Below are positions 1-23,800 of a stretch of 64,000 nucleotides of DNA, piece by piece. This DNA is from Phallusia fumigata (taxonomy: Eukaryota > Chordata > Ascidiacea > Phlebobranchia > Ascidiidae), in assembly GCA_008931825.1 (NCBI GenBank), contig QXVZ01005142.1, positions 1 through 64,000 of the forward strand, written 5' to 3'. The position numbers and the translations under genes were made by a program. Each line of letters begins with the position of its first letter. Within the stretch, counting starts at the first letter, position 1. The notes below the pieces were generated by a model. That model saw only the letters and a program-made list of their open reading frames with translations. It ran no database searches and had not been told where the DNA came from.

Positions 1-58
1 CAGGGTAGAAAAAAGAAAAAAAAAGAAAAAAACAAAACAAACAGAGTGAAAGGGGGGG

Positions 59-82
59 GGGTCCCCTTCAGGAAGGGGACCC
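59..82. repeat. Perfect short hairpin beside a G-run
   Basis: GGGTCCCCTTC (59-69) is followed after two bases by its exact reverse complement (72-82), giving an 11-bp stem next to a run of G. It lies in the last visible intron of the EF-1 beta gene. No function is evident. Confidence 0.6.
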
Positions 83-129
83 ATAATAAAAGCAAAAAAA
101 AAGAAATTGGAGAAAGTCTTGACACTTAC

Positions 130-2477
130 ATGCTCCCCACAAAAGACCATCGGTGGCAACGGTACGGACACATTTCTCAATCTCCTTCATGTCGGTGGTG
201 TCGTCCCATGGTTTCACATCCAGAACGATGTTGGACTTGGCAATTACAGCGGGCTCTAAATTTTTGTTAAATTTATTAAAAACAAAACTGCTAGAGACCT
301 TGAAAACGAAGGTTGTAAATTGTGTGGAGTTTTGGACAGTTGGATTAACATGTATTTAGAATCTGGGCTAGGCTTACAACATACTTTTTTTCGGACAACT
401 CTAAAATACACAATCTACGCAATTCACACAATCTTTCCAATTTAAAGCATTTCAGGCGATTTGAGTAGATTAGGTACACAGCCTGGTTTAGTTCAACCCT
501 ATTAGGTTAGGCACTCAGTATATGATGCTCAGGTTAGGCACGCATTCAATACAAAATAGACTGATCAAACGCAATTCAGGCAAATGTTTAAGCCTGCTAT
601 AATTTACAACGCAATGTGGAATGCCCAAGTGTGTGTAGCCTAGATTAGAGTTGCCCTGCCTAACTTGGGTGTTCCAGATTGTGTGAAATTAAACCAATCT
701 GTGTGCCTAATCTACCCAACTTGGCTGGATTGCTTTAAATAAGAATGGATTGCGTAAATTGTGTATTTTAGAGTTGCCCCTTTTTTCCTTATTTCCTTGA
801 CTACATGTCAGGTCGAAAAAGACAGATCTGATACAAGTTAAAAGCTGGACTTAAGAAATAAAGAATTTCAGCCCAGGTGTGGTTGTTATTAGGGGTCAAG
901 TTAGTTTTTCAGTCCATATCATGCATTTCACCCAAAAATGTAACAGAAAAATTACTTTTGGTTTTCTTGGCAGCGTACATTGCCAATCTTTCCTCCCTTA
1001 TTCTCTCTGCTTCTGGATCTTCTTCTTCATCATCATCACTTCCAAAGAGATCTATGTCGTCGTCATCATCCTCTGCAGCTGCACTGTTGCCATTCGTTAC
1101 AGTCTGTTCTGGCCCATAACTATCAATTGGCTTCTTTATTCCAGGAAGGCTGAAGAAAGTTCAATGTGGTTAGTCAGTCAGCTTGGTACTAGCACAGATA
1201 AAGTTTTTTTTTTTTTGTGCAGGATTTTTTGCAAAAAGATTTGGGCAAATGTTTTGTTCAGCAAAGCAACAGGCATTGCATGTTATTGCCTGATCTTTGA
1301 CACTGTAACCTCACACCGACTTGTAAAATATGATGTAAAACAGATTATTTAGTTATTACCTCAACATTAAAATTACAAAGACATTTTATCGTGTAATTGA
1401 GCCTTAATTCATAAAATTACTGTGTTAACCAGAAGTCATTGCAGTACAACAGGGATTCTTGCTTGAATAATGTCATATTCCTGATTCTTAAAAGGATAAA
1501 TGCATTTTTGTCACAACTGCACAAGAAGTCTGTTCATGTGTACATTGTGACCAATATTTTTGTCCAACGTTGCAAGTAAAAACGTGCTAACAAACAATTA
1601 GTACCTGCCAAACATGAGTTTGTATGAATTGATGTGATTGTACCACCGAAGTGCATGGGGAAGATTACTGGAGGGTGCACCAGCCATTGACTCGAAGACT
1701 GCAACATCCGCTTGAGATGGGACATACCTATACGCACAAATATGTTACTGAACAGAAGTTTCAAAACACTAAATGATCAAACTCGCCAAATAAACAAAAG
1801 TAGCCAAGGTAATTAAGGCCCTGACTGTTGCTACATTGTAAAGAATGTGATAGTGCCAAATATAAAACACTAAGTTAGTGTTTTTAGCACATAGCACATT
1901 GCAATACCACATGCACTAGAAACATTATGAAAAAATTATATTTGCCATATTTTCATACATTTGGACCGAAAAAGGACATAAAAATGTCAATAATTTATCA
2001 ATACCGTATTTACTCCATTGTAAGCAGCGGCTTATAAAGTTTTTTACCCTACCGTTTGTGCAGCTTACAAATGAGGGTGGCTTATAATCGAGGGCGGCTT
2101 ACTTTTTTAATGTCGTGCTGATTTTTTTCGACTGCTATGCATTTTGATACATTTTGCGTCCAATATGCTTTTGCATGTACACATTGCACCTGCACGTCAA
2201 CGTATGTTCTGCTGCGTAAAGTTATTTGCCTAACAATTGTTCACAAATTGGTTTACTATGTAACAATAGAATGCGGCTTACAATCGAGGGCGGCTTACTT
2301 TTTAACCACACAACATGCGGCTTACAATCGAGTAAATACGGTAATTTACTACAACATAAAATAACATACACTGTATCTGTATTGCAATAACACCTACCCT
2401 TCCATATAACTTTTATCTGACAAAAAGGAGTTTAGGGCAGAAAGGCCAGCATCCGATTTTATGTTTCCAAAACCCAT
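130..2477 (-). CDS. EEF1B2: Elongation factor 1-beta (eEF1B alpha subunit), 3'-truncated by window edge
   Basis: Nucleotide exchange factor for eEF1A in translation elongation. Coding exons on the minus strand, 5' to 3': 2477-2398, 1727-1605, 1149-956, 255-130, joining in phase (2,2,1,1). The start MGFGNIKS followed by [18 protein letters not shown] is the N-terminal GST-C-like domain of EF-1 beta. The third exon carries the acidic stretch [19 protein letters not shown] and then [12 protein letters not shown], typical of the central acidic region. The fourth exon ([19 protein letters not shown], then DGLLWGA) begins the catalytic guanine-exchange domain. The rest of that domain must lie in an exon beyond base 1, after the donor at 129. 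The N-terminus favours EF-1 beta over EF-1 delta, which has a leucine zipper instead. Introns 1 and 3 each hold a MITE. Confidence 0.95.
393..779. mobile_element. Foldback MITE with long imperfect inverted repeats
   Basis: The left end begins GGACAACTCTAAAATACAC and the right end, read on the other strand, begins GGGCAACTCTAAAATACAC. Similarity continues inward for about 80 bases on each side, including a shared TTTAAAGC block and GTAGATTAGG. The flanks tttttttc (385-392) and cttttttc (780-787) match at 7 of 8 bases and could be an 8-bp target duplication, though both are T-rich. It has no coding capacity and lies in intron 3 of the EF-1 beta gene. The superfamily is uncertain; hAT-like would fit an 8-bp duplication. 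Confidence 0.6.
2002..2343. mobile_element. MITE with ~25-bp terminal inverted repeats flanked by TA
   Basis: The left end reads TACCGTATTTACTCCATTGT and the right end is its near-perfect inverted copy (ACAATCGAGTAAATACGGTA). The flanking TA may be the target duplication or part of the repeat. Inside both ends, units resembling GCTTACAATCGAGGGCGGCT recur, so the subterminal regions are themselves repetitive. The AT-rich middle does not code. It is about 340 bp, lies in intron 1 of the EF-1 beta gene, and a TA duplication would suggest a Tc1/mariner-related family. Confidence 0.7.
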
Positions 2478-3951
2478 TTTTAAAGTAAATATTTTTAGAA
2501 AACTTTTAAATGAAAGCTCAGATCTGCAACTATAGGGAAAGCAACGTGGAAAAGAACTTGCTTTGATCCGGACCACAAAAGCATAAACAGATTAAACCAT
2601 AGAAATTTAAAAGACATATGTTATAGTCCCACAAAAGACAAATCGGTAACAGTCAAATAAAACTGTAAATTATAAGTTTTCTTGCAATTGCATTCTCCTA
2701 TTTTTTAAAGAATGATCAGCATGCTGCGTACATTTATCGGCCAGCACGGGGTTACATTCGGCCCTCGGCACAAGCCATTTAAGGCCGAACCTTAGCAATT
2801 AATTTTTGTACACAAAGCGAAAAGCATGGTTCATCGTGCATGTAATTTTTAATGCAAAAACTACAACACACAATATAAAACGAAGGTATGTACACTCGAT
2901 TTTATCATCTGCTTTGCTGTTTTGGTACCACATGTGTAATCATGAAAAGGTCCTGGCTTGTAATCTGGTGTCAACTTTTTTTTGATGCATTTTTGTTCAA
3001 ACCAATTGCAACAATCCAAATAAATTATAAAAAGGCGTGTACGATTGTTCTCGGTTTTGGTTTTGCTGTACCAACGCTTAACACTATTGTTCGTTCGTTT
3101 GAACATTTCGTAACGACCGTTATCACATCCTGTTTCTTGAATCTGAAGAGCTAAAACGAGTATCTCATGCCTAAGTTATGATTTATTGTATGCCGGGCCT
3201 GCAAGCCGCATATAGCCAAATTAGAAAACTACCTTTCAAGCATGGCTGCAGATCTTAGTACCAGTATCGTTGGTCGGCACAACTAAGTTTGCTATTTTCC
3301 CATTGTTTTACAGGATTCAAATCCGGGAAAGTGCCAAGTATGAATGTCAATCAAGATTTTGTATGTTTGTTTATGGGTGGATAGCTGTAACCATTTGGCT
3401 AGGTGCGGTCAAAACATGAATAGGGCCTACTGGTGGTGAGAGAGCTTTGCAAAAACATCATTTTACATTGAGTGGCGTCTTCAATTACGATTCGGGAAAC
3501 AAATTGGTTTTACCCAGCGGCCCGACACGTAGCAAAAAAATCGCCAACACTTTTTTTTTTTAAATCCATACCAAAATAACGGGCCTAATATAAAGGTTTT
3601 CAGGGTATGAACAAAACATACACAGGCATTCACACACAACCATTTAACAGGAGAAAAGGTTCTTTTTGCTAACTGCTCTGCGAAACTTGACACGTGCACC
3701 AGACCGCTGATGTCACAGATAACGCACATATCATTTGTAACGAAAATCAGATCTAAACCACTGGGAAAAATTGTACACAATAACAATGAAAATACATGGT
3801 ACTCTAAATCAGCACAATTTGTTTGACCTTCCATTTATGGCATTGGTCCTATAGAAATCCAGGTATCGACTGTGATTTCCATTCTCGCTTCCTCCTTGGA
3901 ATGACATCCATTGATTCGAGTAGGAATCTGCCTTCATGCGTTACAGAAAAA
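2478..3951. other. Intergenic: MLST8 3' flank and EF-1 beta 5' flank
   Basis: This 1.5-kb stretch separates the EF-1 beta start codon from the MLST8 stop codon, both genes running leftward. It should contain the MLST8 3' UTR and the EF-1 beta promoter. I found no convincing exon, and the small open frames here match nothing I know. An AATAAA on the minus strand near 3182-3187 is rather far from the MLST8 stop to be its poly(A) signal. Confidence 0.5.
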
Positions 3952-15609
<11,658 letters not shown>

Positions 15610-17852
15610 TTTCGTCGTAATCTGACAAAAATTTAATCTGAGAACTCAATTTTTTTTCTTGTTGAAGCAAGCAGATCACTTGCACACACTAGAAAATATT
15701 ATTCGGGCGGATTACCCCAATAATAAAGCACTACAACGTAAAACTATGTAATTTGTATTTAATTGGGTGTTTATTATTAAGTTGTCAAACAAAAGTTTTA
15801 TGTTTAATTTAGAACGTGTGAAACCAATAAATGTTTCTACCAAACAAACAATTGTTGTTTTATATTTCTTGTTTGTTATCTGAACTTTATTTTTGTAGTA
15901 CCTTAATATTTTGTTCCTAGTTTTCCCAGACTGCCTTTTGCACGTACGGTATTCCCCCTTTTCGCAACTGTGGCAATTTTTGGTGATAACATAGAAAAAG
16001 TAGCATACATCATATATTTAGAGGCTATTGTTTTGCAATATTATTTACAAAAAATTTTCGAATTAATTTTAACTTCGTGAGATTAGAGATTGGCAACCTG
16101 CTAGTTTTAAATAGATCACAAGAGAGAATTTTATCTACAGGCTTCACTGTTAACCCATTTTAATTAGAGAACACATTCTAGCGTTCTTCCACTAAACTAT
16201 TCCATTTTAGGCGTTGCGAGCTTTCTTTCCTTTCTTGCAGATGAACGCACCTGGTAGTCATGGCAATCGACAGTTTTCGAGTTTTTGACCCTACGATTCT
16301 AATCCTCTTATTCTTCGGATACCGAGTGTCGGTCCGCAATTCTAAACTATAAACCTACGAATGCAACGCGGCTGCACCGGTGATTAACTTCTTGCTGCTC
16401 GGGAGTTTTAACTAAACTTTTAAACAAACAGGAATCATCAATAAACAACCACCATAAGTGACAACGTATTTGTTAATTTGTAACAAATTGGCCAAGAAAC
16501 GAACAACGTGGGCAACCTTCGCTACACGACATGGTAAAATAAAATACAGCTGCACGAAGTACGAGTAGGAGCAGTAGGGCTGAACGAGAAATGTGCACAA
16601 AAATTGAACCCAAAAGAAAAGCAGTACCAGTGAAATCACATGAACCAGTTAACGACCGATGAAATTGAATGAGAACGTTACTACTTGTCACATGAACGAC
16701 TTTTCACTTCTTTTCACGTTTCGGAATCTACTCTCAAGGCGTGCACAGTCAACTTTGTACACACGCTTAATTTTGATGACATTTTCTATTGAGCACATGG
16801 ACGAAAGAAGCTCATGCTACCTGGATGGTATGTATGTTTATCACTTGAGGCGCTCTAGATAGTTGGGCGGGACTGGGGCGTGGTCGGACATGTCAGGGTA
16901 TTTGAGGTTTCAAATCTTCCACGTAGTGAAAGTACATAGACATTGAATTAAGTTCAAACGCACCAAAATAAGCTGTAACAATGTGCGCATTGGTGTGTGT
17001 GTGATCTGCTCACAGGTTCGCTTGAACGGGGTTAGCTATCGAGCTTTGTGCAGTCAACCATGGTCTAAAGATTTAGTCTCGGTTGACTACGCAAAGTTCG
17101 ATTATTAACCCGCTTTAAGTAGCAATGTAAACGAGCCAAGGAAATGCTGGACGTAAAGCAGTGAGAATCATAAAAGCAACTTTTTTCTAAAAATCGAAAT
17201 GATTGTGACGTGTGGTAATAGTACGGAATCCAACTAATGCATTTTGCAGCTTGTAACATTGCAACTTATCACAGTAAACATTTTCACATCTTTCACGACG
17301 CGAATTCGATGTAGCTATGTATGGGTGGATTCCCTAACCAGCAACCGCATTACATACAACTGAAAACCGCGTTACGTCATCAAATGATAATTTAAAAGAT
17401 ATGCTGTTTACTTGTTCAAAGTAAGATCACCACCAAGAAAAAGTTTAAAGCAACTGACGTAAGCAGCATACCGAGTGACGTAACGAGTCTGACGTCACCA
17501 TAAATGCGTGGAAACCTTGTTCAGAAATATTTATATGAAAGCAACAACCGCAGACACGTGGATTTCTATGCTTATATGACGTCATTTGGGTCACTTTTAA
17601 ACAAACTGTGAGTATCAACAGTGGGGGCTTCCCCTGGTTCAAGCGCGTTTTCAACGTTCTCGCAAAAATAAACGACAAGAGCAAAAAAAATTTTGGCAGC
17701 ACGTTTCGACATACGAGGGCCAACGGAAGAAACTTGAAAGAAAAACAAACGAATCGTCCCACGGGTTTAAAAAGTTAAACTTCGGCACCGCTTCATACAC
17801 TACATTGTCAAAAGCAAGTGCTGCCGACGTCATCATCATCGGGTGACGTAGT
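15610..17852. other. Intergenic: KCC 3' flank and MLST8 5' flank
   Basis: A 2.2-kb gap between the MLST8 start codon and the K-Cl cotransporter stop codon, both on the minus strand. I see no exon here. TGACGT-type motifs occur near 17457, 17492 and 17578. The KCC 3' UTR must start at 17852 and run left, but I could not place its poly(A) signal with confidence. Confidence 0.5.
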
Positions 17853-20800
17853 TTACGAGTAAATAGTGATGACCTCGCGTCCCCCGCCTCGTACCATGAG
17901 AACCCGATCCAAACCTTCGGTAAGAACTTCAAGAAATTCGATGTCTGTAGTGGTCAGTAATGAAGGGGTTAAGAAAAACGTAGGTGTTGCTTGCTTAAAT
18001 ACTTTTTTATCACCTTGCAACAAAAAGTGCGTTTTAAATAGTCTAAATCAGAAGATATAAACCAGTGCTGGTGTATAAAACATTTTCTACAAACGAAAAC
18101 ACTTCCTACTCCTAAAATAATTGGACACTTCTTTATAACGAAGTGATCCCGCTGTCAAAAGCTCTGAAACAAAACTCATAAAGTTCTTAAACAAACTATT
18201 TCATGCAGCAATATTTAGCTAGGAACTACAACTAGATTTCCATGTATAAAGGATACAGTTTGATTCTCTGGCAGTGTTTGTTCCCTTCGGTGGCCCAGGT
18301 AAGTTGAGGATGACCAACTTTGCTTCGTGGGATTTGTTCACAATCACTTCGTTCAGCTTCACAGCCGTGTGCATGCGACGGACATTCGTAGATTCACTGA
18401 GAAAACACAAAAATCGTATGTTAGGATTGCTGAAATGTTGACTTGGGTGACGCTTGTATTCTCGTGTATTCTACACGACAACCAATGGGTAAAAAGAACA
18501 CAACGAAAAGCTTTTTTAAGCGGATTCAGTGCAGCTTAATCCTACGACACTTACGGTACTATATTGAGCAAATTGCCAAATTCCTTTTTCTTCTTCTTCG
18601 GTGCTTCCTCTCCATCAACCTCATCCATTTGCTCTGCGGCCTTTTGGGCCAGTTTGCCCGGCGTCCACGTCATCTGTACGGCGTCCGAGTTGGCGCCATA
18701 CGACAGGTCAGCTGCGTTTGTGGCTTCAACAGCGGCGCCGCGGCTGTCTTGTCGGTTCAATTGTAGTTTTCCCATCACACTGGTAAACTGTAATGATAGA
18801 AATCGTATTCAGTAAAATAAAAATCGTATGTACAAGTTAGGGGTTTTAACGCGATCTTATGACATTAAAAATTGATAATTTTGACAGGTGCTAGGTACAC
18901 TCTAGGTGTCGCCATCGAACTAAAGTAGTATCCTGCAAACTACTTTGGGCCCGTTCTTTTCAGGTTAGTGTTAGTGAAAGTAAAACAACTGAAACACTGA
19001 AGAGAAACATAACAAATCAAAAACGCAATAAAAATTTTAAATTAAAACAACACGAAAACACAGTATGTTGCCAACAGTACATATTGTAGCGTGTTTTCGT
19101 CACGCCTAGTCCAGCAGCTATGTGAGTGAAAATAGGTGAAGAGAATGGTCAAAAACGTAACGTTATAAAACATGCAAAATAGATCGGTTTCAATCTTCAG
19201 GCACAGTTTTTGTGTTGTCACTTGTCATACAAAGTTGTGACGCACTGCCCAAAACAGTGCTATGATTCAGATGCTAGCCTGATATGTGCGTGATGTTTTA
19301 AATGGTTGTTCATAAAATATCTTTCACGTAGGCAAGTAGTCAACAAGCTGTCATTTATACTAGTCAGGGGACGCAGATGTCATACTTTGGTGATGTTTAG
19401 TGCTGGACTAGACTGCCATTAAAAGTATTCTAACAATTTTGTCACGAAAAACGCAAAAAACAAAGACAACAAAACTCGCAAAACTTGAACACAAATGAAA
19501 GCGCATGCCCAACAACCACAAGTGACGTCATGCATACGTAACACACGGGTGACGTCACATGTATCACGTGATACCTCGGTGTTGTTCTCAGAGGTCGGGG
19601 AATCGGGGATTTCCCCGTTTTCATTGTTCTGATGTCGATGTTTGCTGGTCTTGGTGGGAGTGCGAAAGCGAACGCTTCGAGAACGTTCGATCACTTGACC
19701 GACCTTGCATTGTTACGTCACAATGGTTATGCATTGTATGTGTTTACCAATTGGTGGGTTCAACGGAAGCCATGTTTGGGGGAATATTTAATGTTTGTGG
19801 ATGTTACAACTTCTTAAACTTGCAGTATCGCATTTCACAGTAACTGGCTGGTGTTAGTTTGTGGGCAGCATGCCCGTATGTAGATTTAATCTAAGTTTTG
19901 GGACAGGTGCATCAAAAAATCTTCAAGTTGTGTTAGTGGCAAAATCATTCAAGTTCAGGCACCAAAATACAATCAATCATGTATAAATATAATCACCGCC
20001 CTGTTATTTATAAAACCCGGCAAGCAAATCTCACAATAAGTATCAAAATCACCATTCATCATTACGCAAACTCGTATTCAGGATAATTTTCTACGTTATC
20101 ATGCTTATCGACTGTAAGTACTTTTACCTCTCGTTCGGATTCCTTCTTGGTGAGGTTCAGATGCTGCAGGATTTGAGTTCTTTGTTCCATCATAAGTGTG
20201 CGTTCATACGTGTATGCTGAAATATCTGAGTTTTGCTGCAAACAAATTGAAAATAAATTGAAAAAAAATGAGTTTTTTGCAAGAAACCACAGTTTCAGAA
20301 AACGCAACGAATGCGCGGAAAGAATACATTAACAGAAAGACGAAATAGGGTTATATTTATGACTTTCCTTCATTCAGCATTATTTTTTTTGCAAACCCCC
20401 CTTTTTTCGTAAAACATAAACCATTGTATTATTCCTGTCTTCGTGGTTGAAACAAAATTCTTAGATGTCGTCAATGTTTACACTTACCATCTCAATGACT
20501 TCGATTTCGGCGTCAATACGAAGGTGATACAGGAAAGTTGCGAGATCCTTCTTCATCTGAATGCTGTTGTCCTCCAGTTGTGCCACGGTAAATATGCGGG
20601 TTTTGCAGTGTTTCCAAACCTGGGGGGAAGAGGTAAAAACTGTTAAAAAAGGGCATCTCAATTCTAAAAAAGAATATGTTAACATTTTGACCGCCGATGC
20701 CGGTGATGTTAGTCGGAGGAAAAAATCAAATCAAACATACACACAACGCAAGCACGAGTTAGGTGCCAAGGTCGAAAAATCGTTACCACCGTAAACTACA

Positions 20801-23800
20801 GCTAGGCCGAAGTCATGAGTTCGAACCCCGCCACTATCTAGGGATTTCTGGTGTGTTTCAATTCTTTAAGCCCACAAAAATTATATACTAAGCCCCGCCG
20901 CATTGTATTCTATTTTTTTTTTCTTTATTCCTGATCTTTTTTCAGTTTTTTGTACTGTGGAATGCTGTTAAAATTTTTGCCTCCAAATTAAATAGCGGGT
21001 TAAACCTTATACCTTGCAAGGTCAAAAAGCTGCTGTATTAACCACATCTTACCTTATGCTGTCTCAGTAGGAAGGGTAGCAGCATAAGCATCCCGCCATC
21101 ATGAACAACCCACCACACATCAATCGTGCCTCGCTCTATTTTGTCGTTGCGCTCGGGAAAGTTCATCACGTTCTTAGGCACCAGAATTGCATTGTGGCTA
21201 GCTGACGCAGCGCGCACGCCATCTAGCGGAATAAAAATGAGATGATTTTTTTAAATTTTTACGAAAATAATTAAAGACATTATTTTGGTTTACGATTTTA
21301 CTATTAAACAACAAATGTGTCGACTAAAAACCGGCACAATGACCAGTTTCTACATCAAAATGTTATGTAAAGAAACGCACTGGGCAATATGAAGCCTGTA
21401 AAATCTTTATGACTGGAAAACAAACATACACTTGCTCGTTTAAGGTCGTAACATATGCACAGAGCAATAACAGGAAAAGTTAACAGTTTTACGAGGAACG
21501 TTAAATTTGTTTTGCGTGTTTGTGTCAACACAACAAACCGGCTTGCAAACTGCTGTCATTAAAAGTCTGTTTGGTCGTTAGCCAGGAAAAATTCATCAAA
21601 CGAATATTGTTTGCTTGAGCGCCAAGACTGCAAGGGGTGCACCATTGCGTTCACTAGAAAAGGTAGCTTATAAGGACTTCAAACCTATGACAGCAGCCCG
21701 CCTGGGCCTGGCAATCTACCAACAGGGCTTCGCAGACTTCGCATAGCTAGATGAAAGTGTATTCGTATATGTATCTATATTAGTTTTTACTGGTTACGTC
21801 CAAAAACATTTCGCGCTGTTAAGTTGCCTGCAAAGCCGATGACTCTATGCGACTCTTTATTCACCGTGGCTCGAAAGCCTAAGTTTTTATTTTAGGAGAC
21901 ATAAAAAGTCAAGCTTGGATGTGAATAACATTTTAAGTCTTAACATTTTTTAATAAATTGCACACATTCATATTTTTTAACAACGTATCTTACCAAGGAA
22001 GACTTTATACGAGCTTGGATCAGTACTTTGACGCCACCCGTAGGGCCAACCGATCATGACGGTATTATGACGTAACCCTCCCAGTCCCGACGTTTGGATG
22101 AGAGATCGTATTCCTTGTGAAACATCTTCGGAAATTAGAATTTGTTCAAATCCTTTGACCTTGTGGTGTTCCATCGCTTTCTTAAGCTCCTGCATTATAA
22201 AAATTAGGGTTGACATTCTGCACAGTGCGGGATTCGAACCTACATCGCTGGTTTTGTGTTCAGAAACGTGCAATTTTGGGGGAGTCAAAAATGTCAACAT
22301 TTTTTCCAATGGGGCCGTAAGCACCTTGTTTGCACTGGCCACTCAGCGACAGACTGTCATTGTGTCGTGTAATGACGTTAAACGTAGTTATTTATTTACA
22401 GGTACAGTAATGGCCAAAACGTGTTACAAAAAACTGAGAGTCCAATATTTTTTTCCACATGCATCTGGTCGCGAGAAATGCGGATCCTTCACCCAGTACT
22501 TGAGTTGACCAACTACCATTTGCAAATAAAACTAATTTAAAAAGGCTTTCAAAGTTTCTGATAATAAAGGCGTACCAATAACCCTAATCCGCCAGTACGC
22601 AAAATGTCCTGCATGAAACACAAAAACCAACAAAATCATCCACACCTGCTCAGCAGCTTGTGCCTCGGGATATTTTTCCAAGTAGTTTCCTTTCAGTACA
22701 GAGCTGACGATGGTTAAACCCTTTCCGGCCTTCAGTTGTTGTGCAAAGGCCAAAACCTGCGGGTGAACCGGCTGAAGGTTCTCGTCCATTTTAAGCAACA
22801 CCAACAGTTGAGGCCTAAAAATTCAGATCAGTTTTTTGAAGGGCAGTTAAATTTTTTTTAATGTGACATCATTTGTTCACGCCTGACAATTCTTTTGGAA
22901 ATATAACTACACCACTCGATGCCTCGCTTTGACATTTCAACATGAAGTCAATTACTGTGATATCTTACATACAAAAAGCATTAGAATCCACTTTATAGGT
23001 CAAAATAACATAACTTTGTCACCAAGTACCAAAACATTTATACACAGGGCCCCCGTTTTTTTGAGGAGTCCGGTTTAGACTATTTTTATTGGCACATTTA
23101 ACTTACCTCCAGTTCTTAGTATGTGGAGGTCGATCTTCCAAACGTAGCAAGGCGTATCTTGCCGTTGTGAGTTGCAAACCCCTCAGTCCGTCTCCCCATT
23201 CTTTCTCGGCTCTGTAACCACAAAATAACATTTAGAACTAATTTTACAATATTTTTATTTTTCAATAAACGACCGAACGACCGAGTGCCTTCTGTTGCAT
23301 GGACGTCAGGAGTGTTTTGGCTCTTTGGTCATTATTGGCTCTTTGGTGTTATAATGACATATTATTTTTACTAATTTTATTAACTACAGATGATAGGGTT
23401 CGTTAACTTTTTTTCAATCACCCACATCATTACGAATTGTTATTTCTCACCCGCAGTATTCGATGTATTTGTAGATTCCTGCGGCCAGGGCAAGTGCAAC
23501 CAAGGCGTAATACCAACTTGATATGAACATGAGAGTTATGCAAAGTAACATTCCGATGAAAGATAATACCCTGCGAAACGATGCACACAATTGGAGACAA
23601 TGCATAAACCGGACAAAACCTAATTTCTGAAGTAGATTTTTGGAAAAAAATCATATTTTGAATAACTCTAAAAGTCTTACCCCGAAGCTTTGCTTGTATA
23701 AAGCGGGTTACTTAGTGCAGAGAAATGAGACGATTTCAAAAACGTGTAAAATAGGAAAAAAAGGTTTTAGGCCTGTTTTCAAACGTTTTAGGGCTGATTT

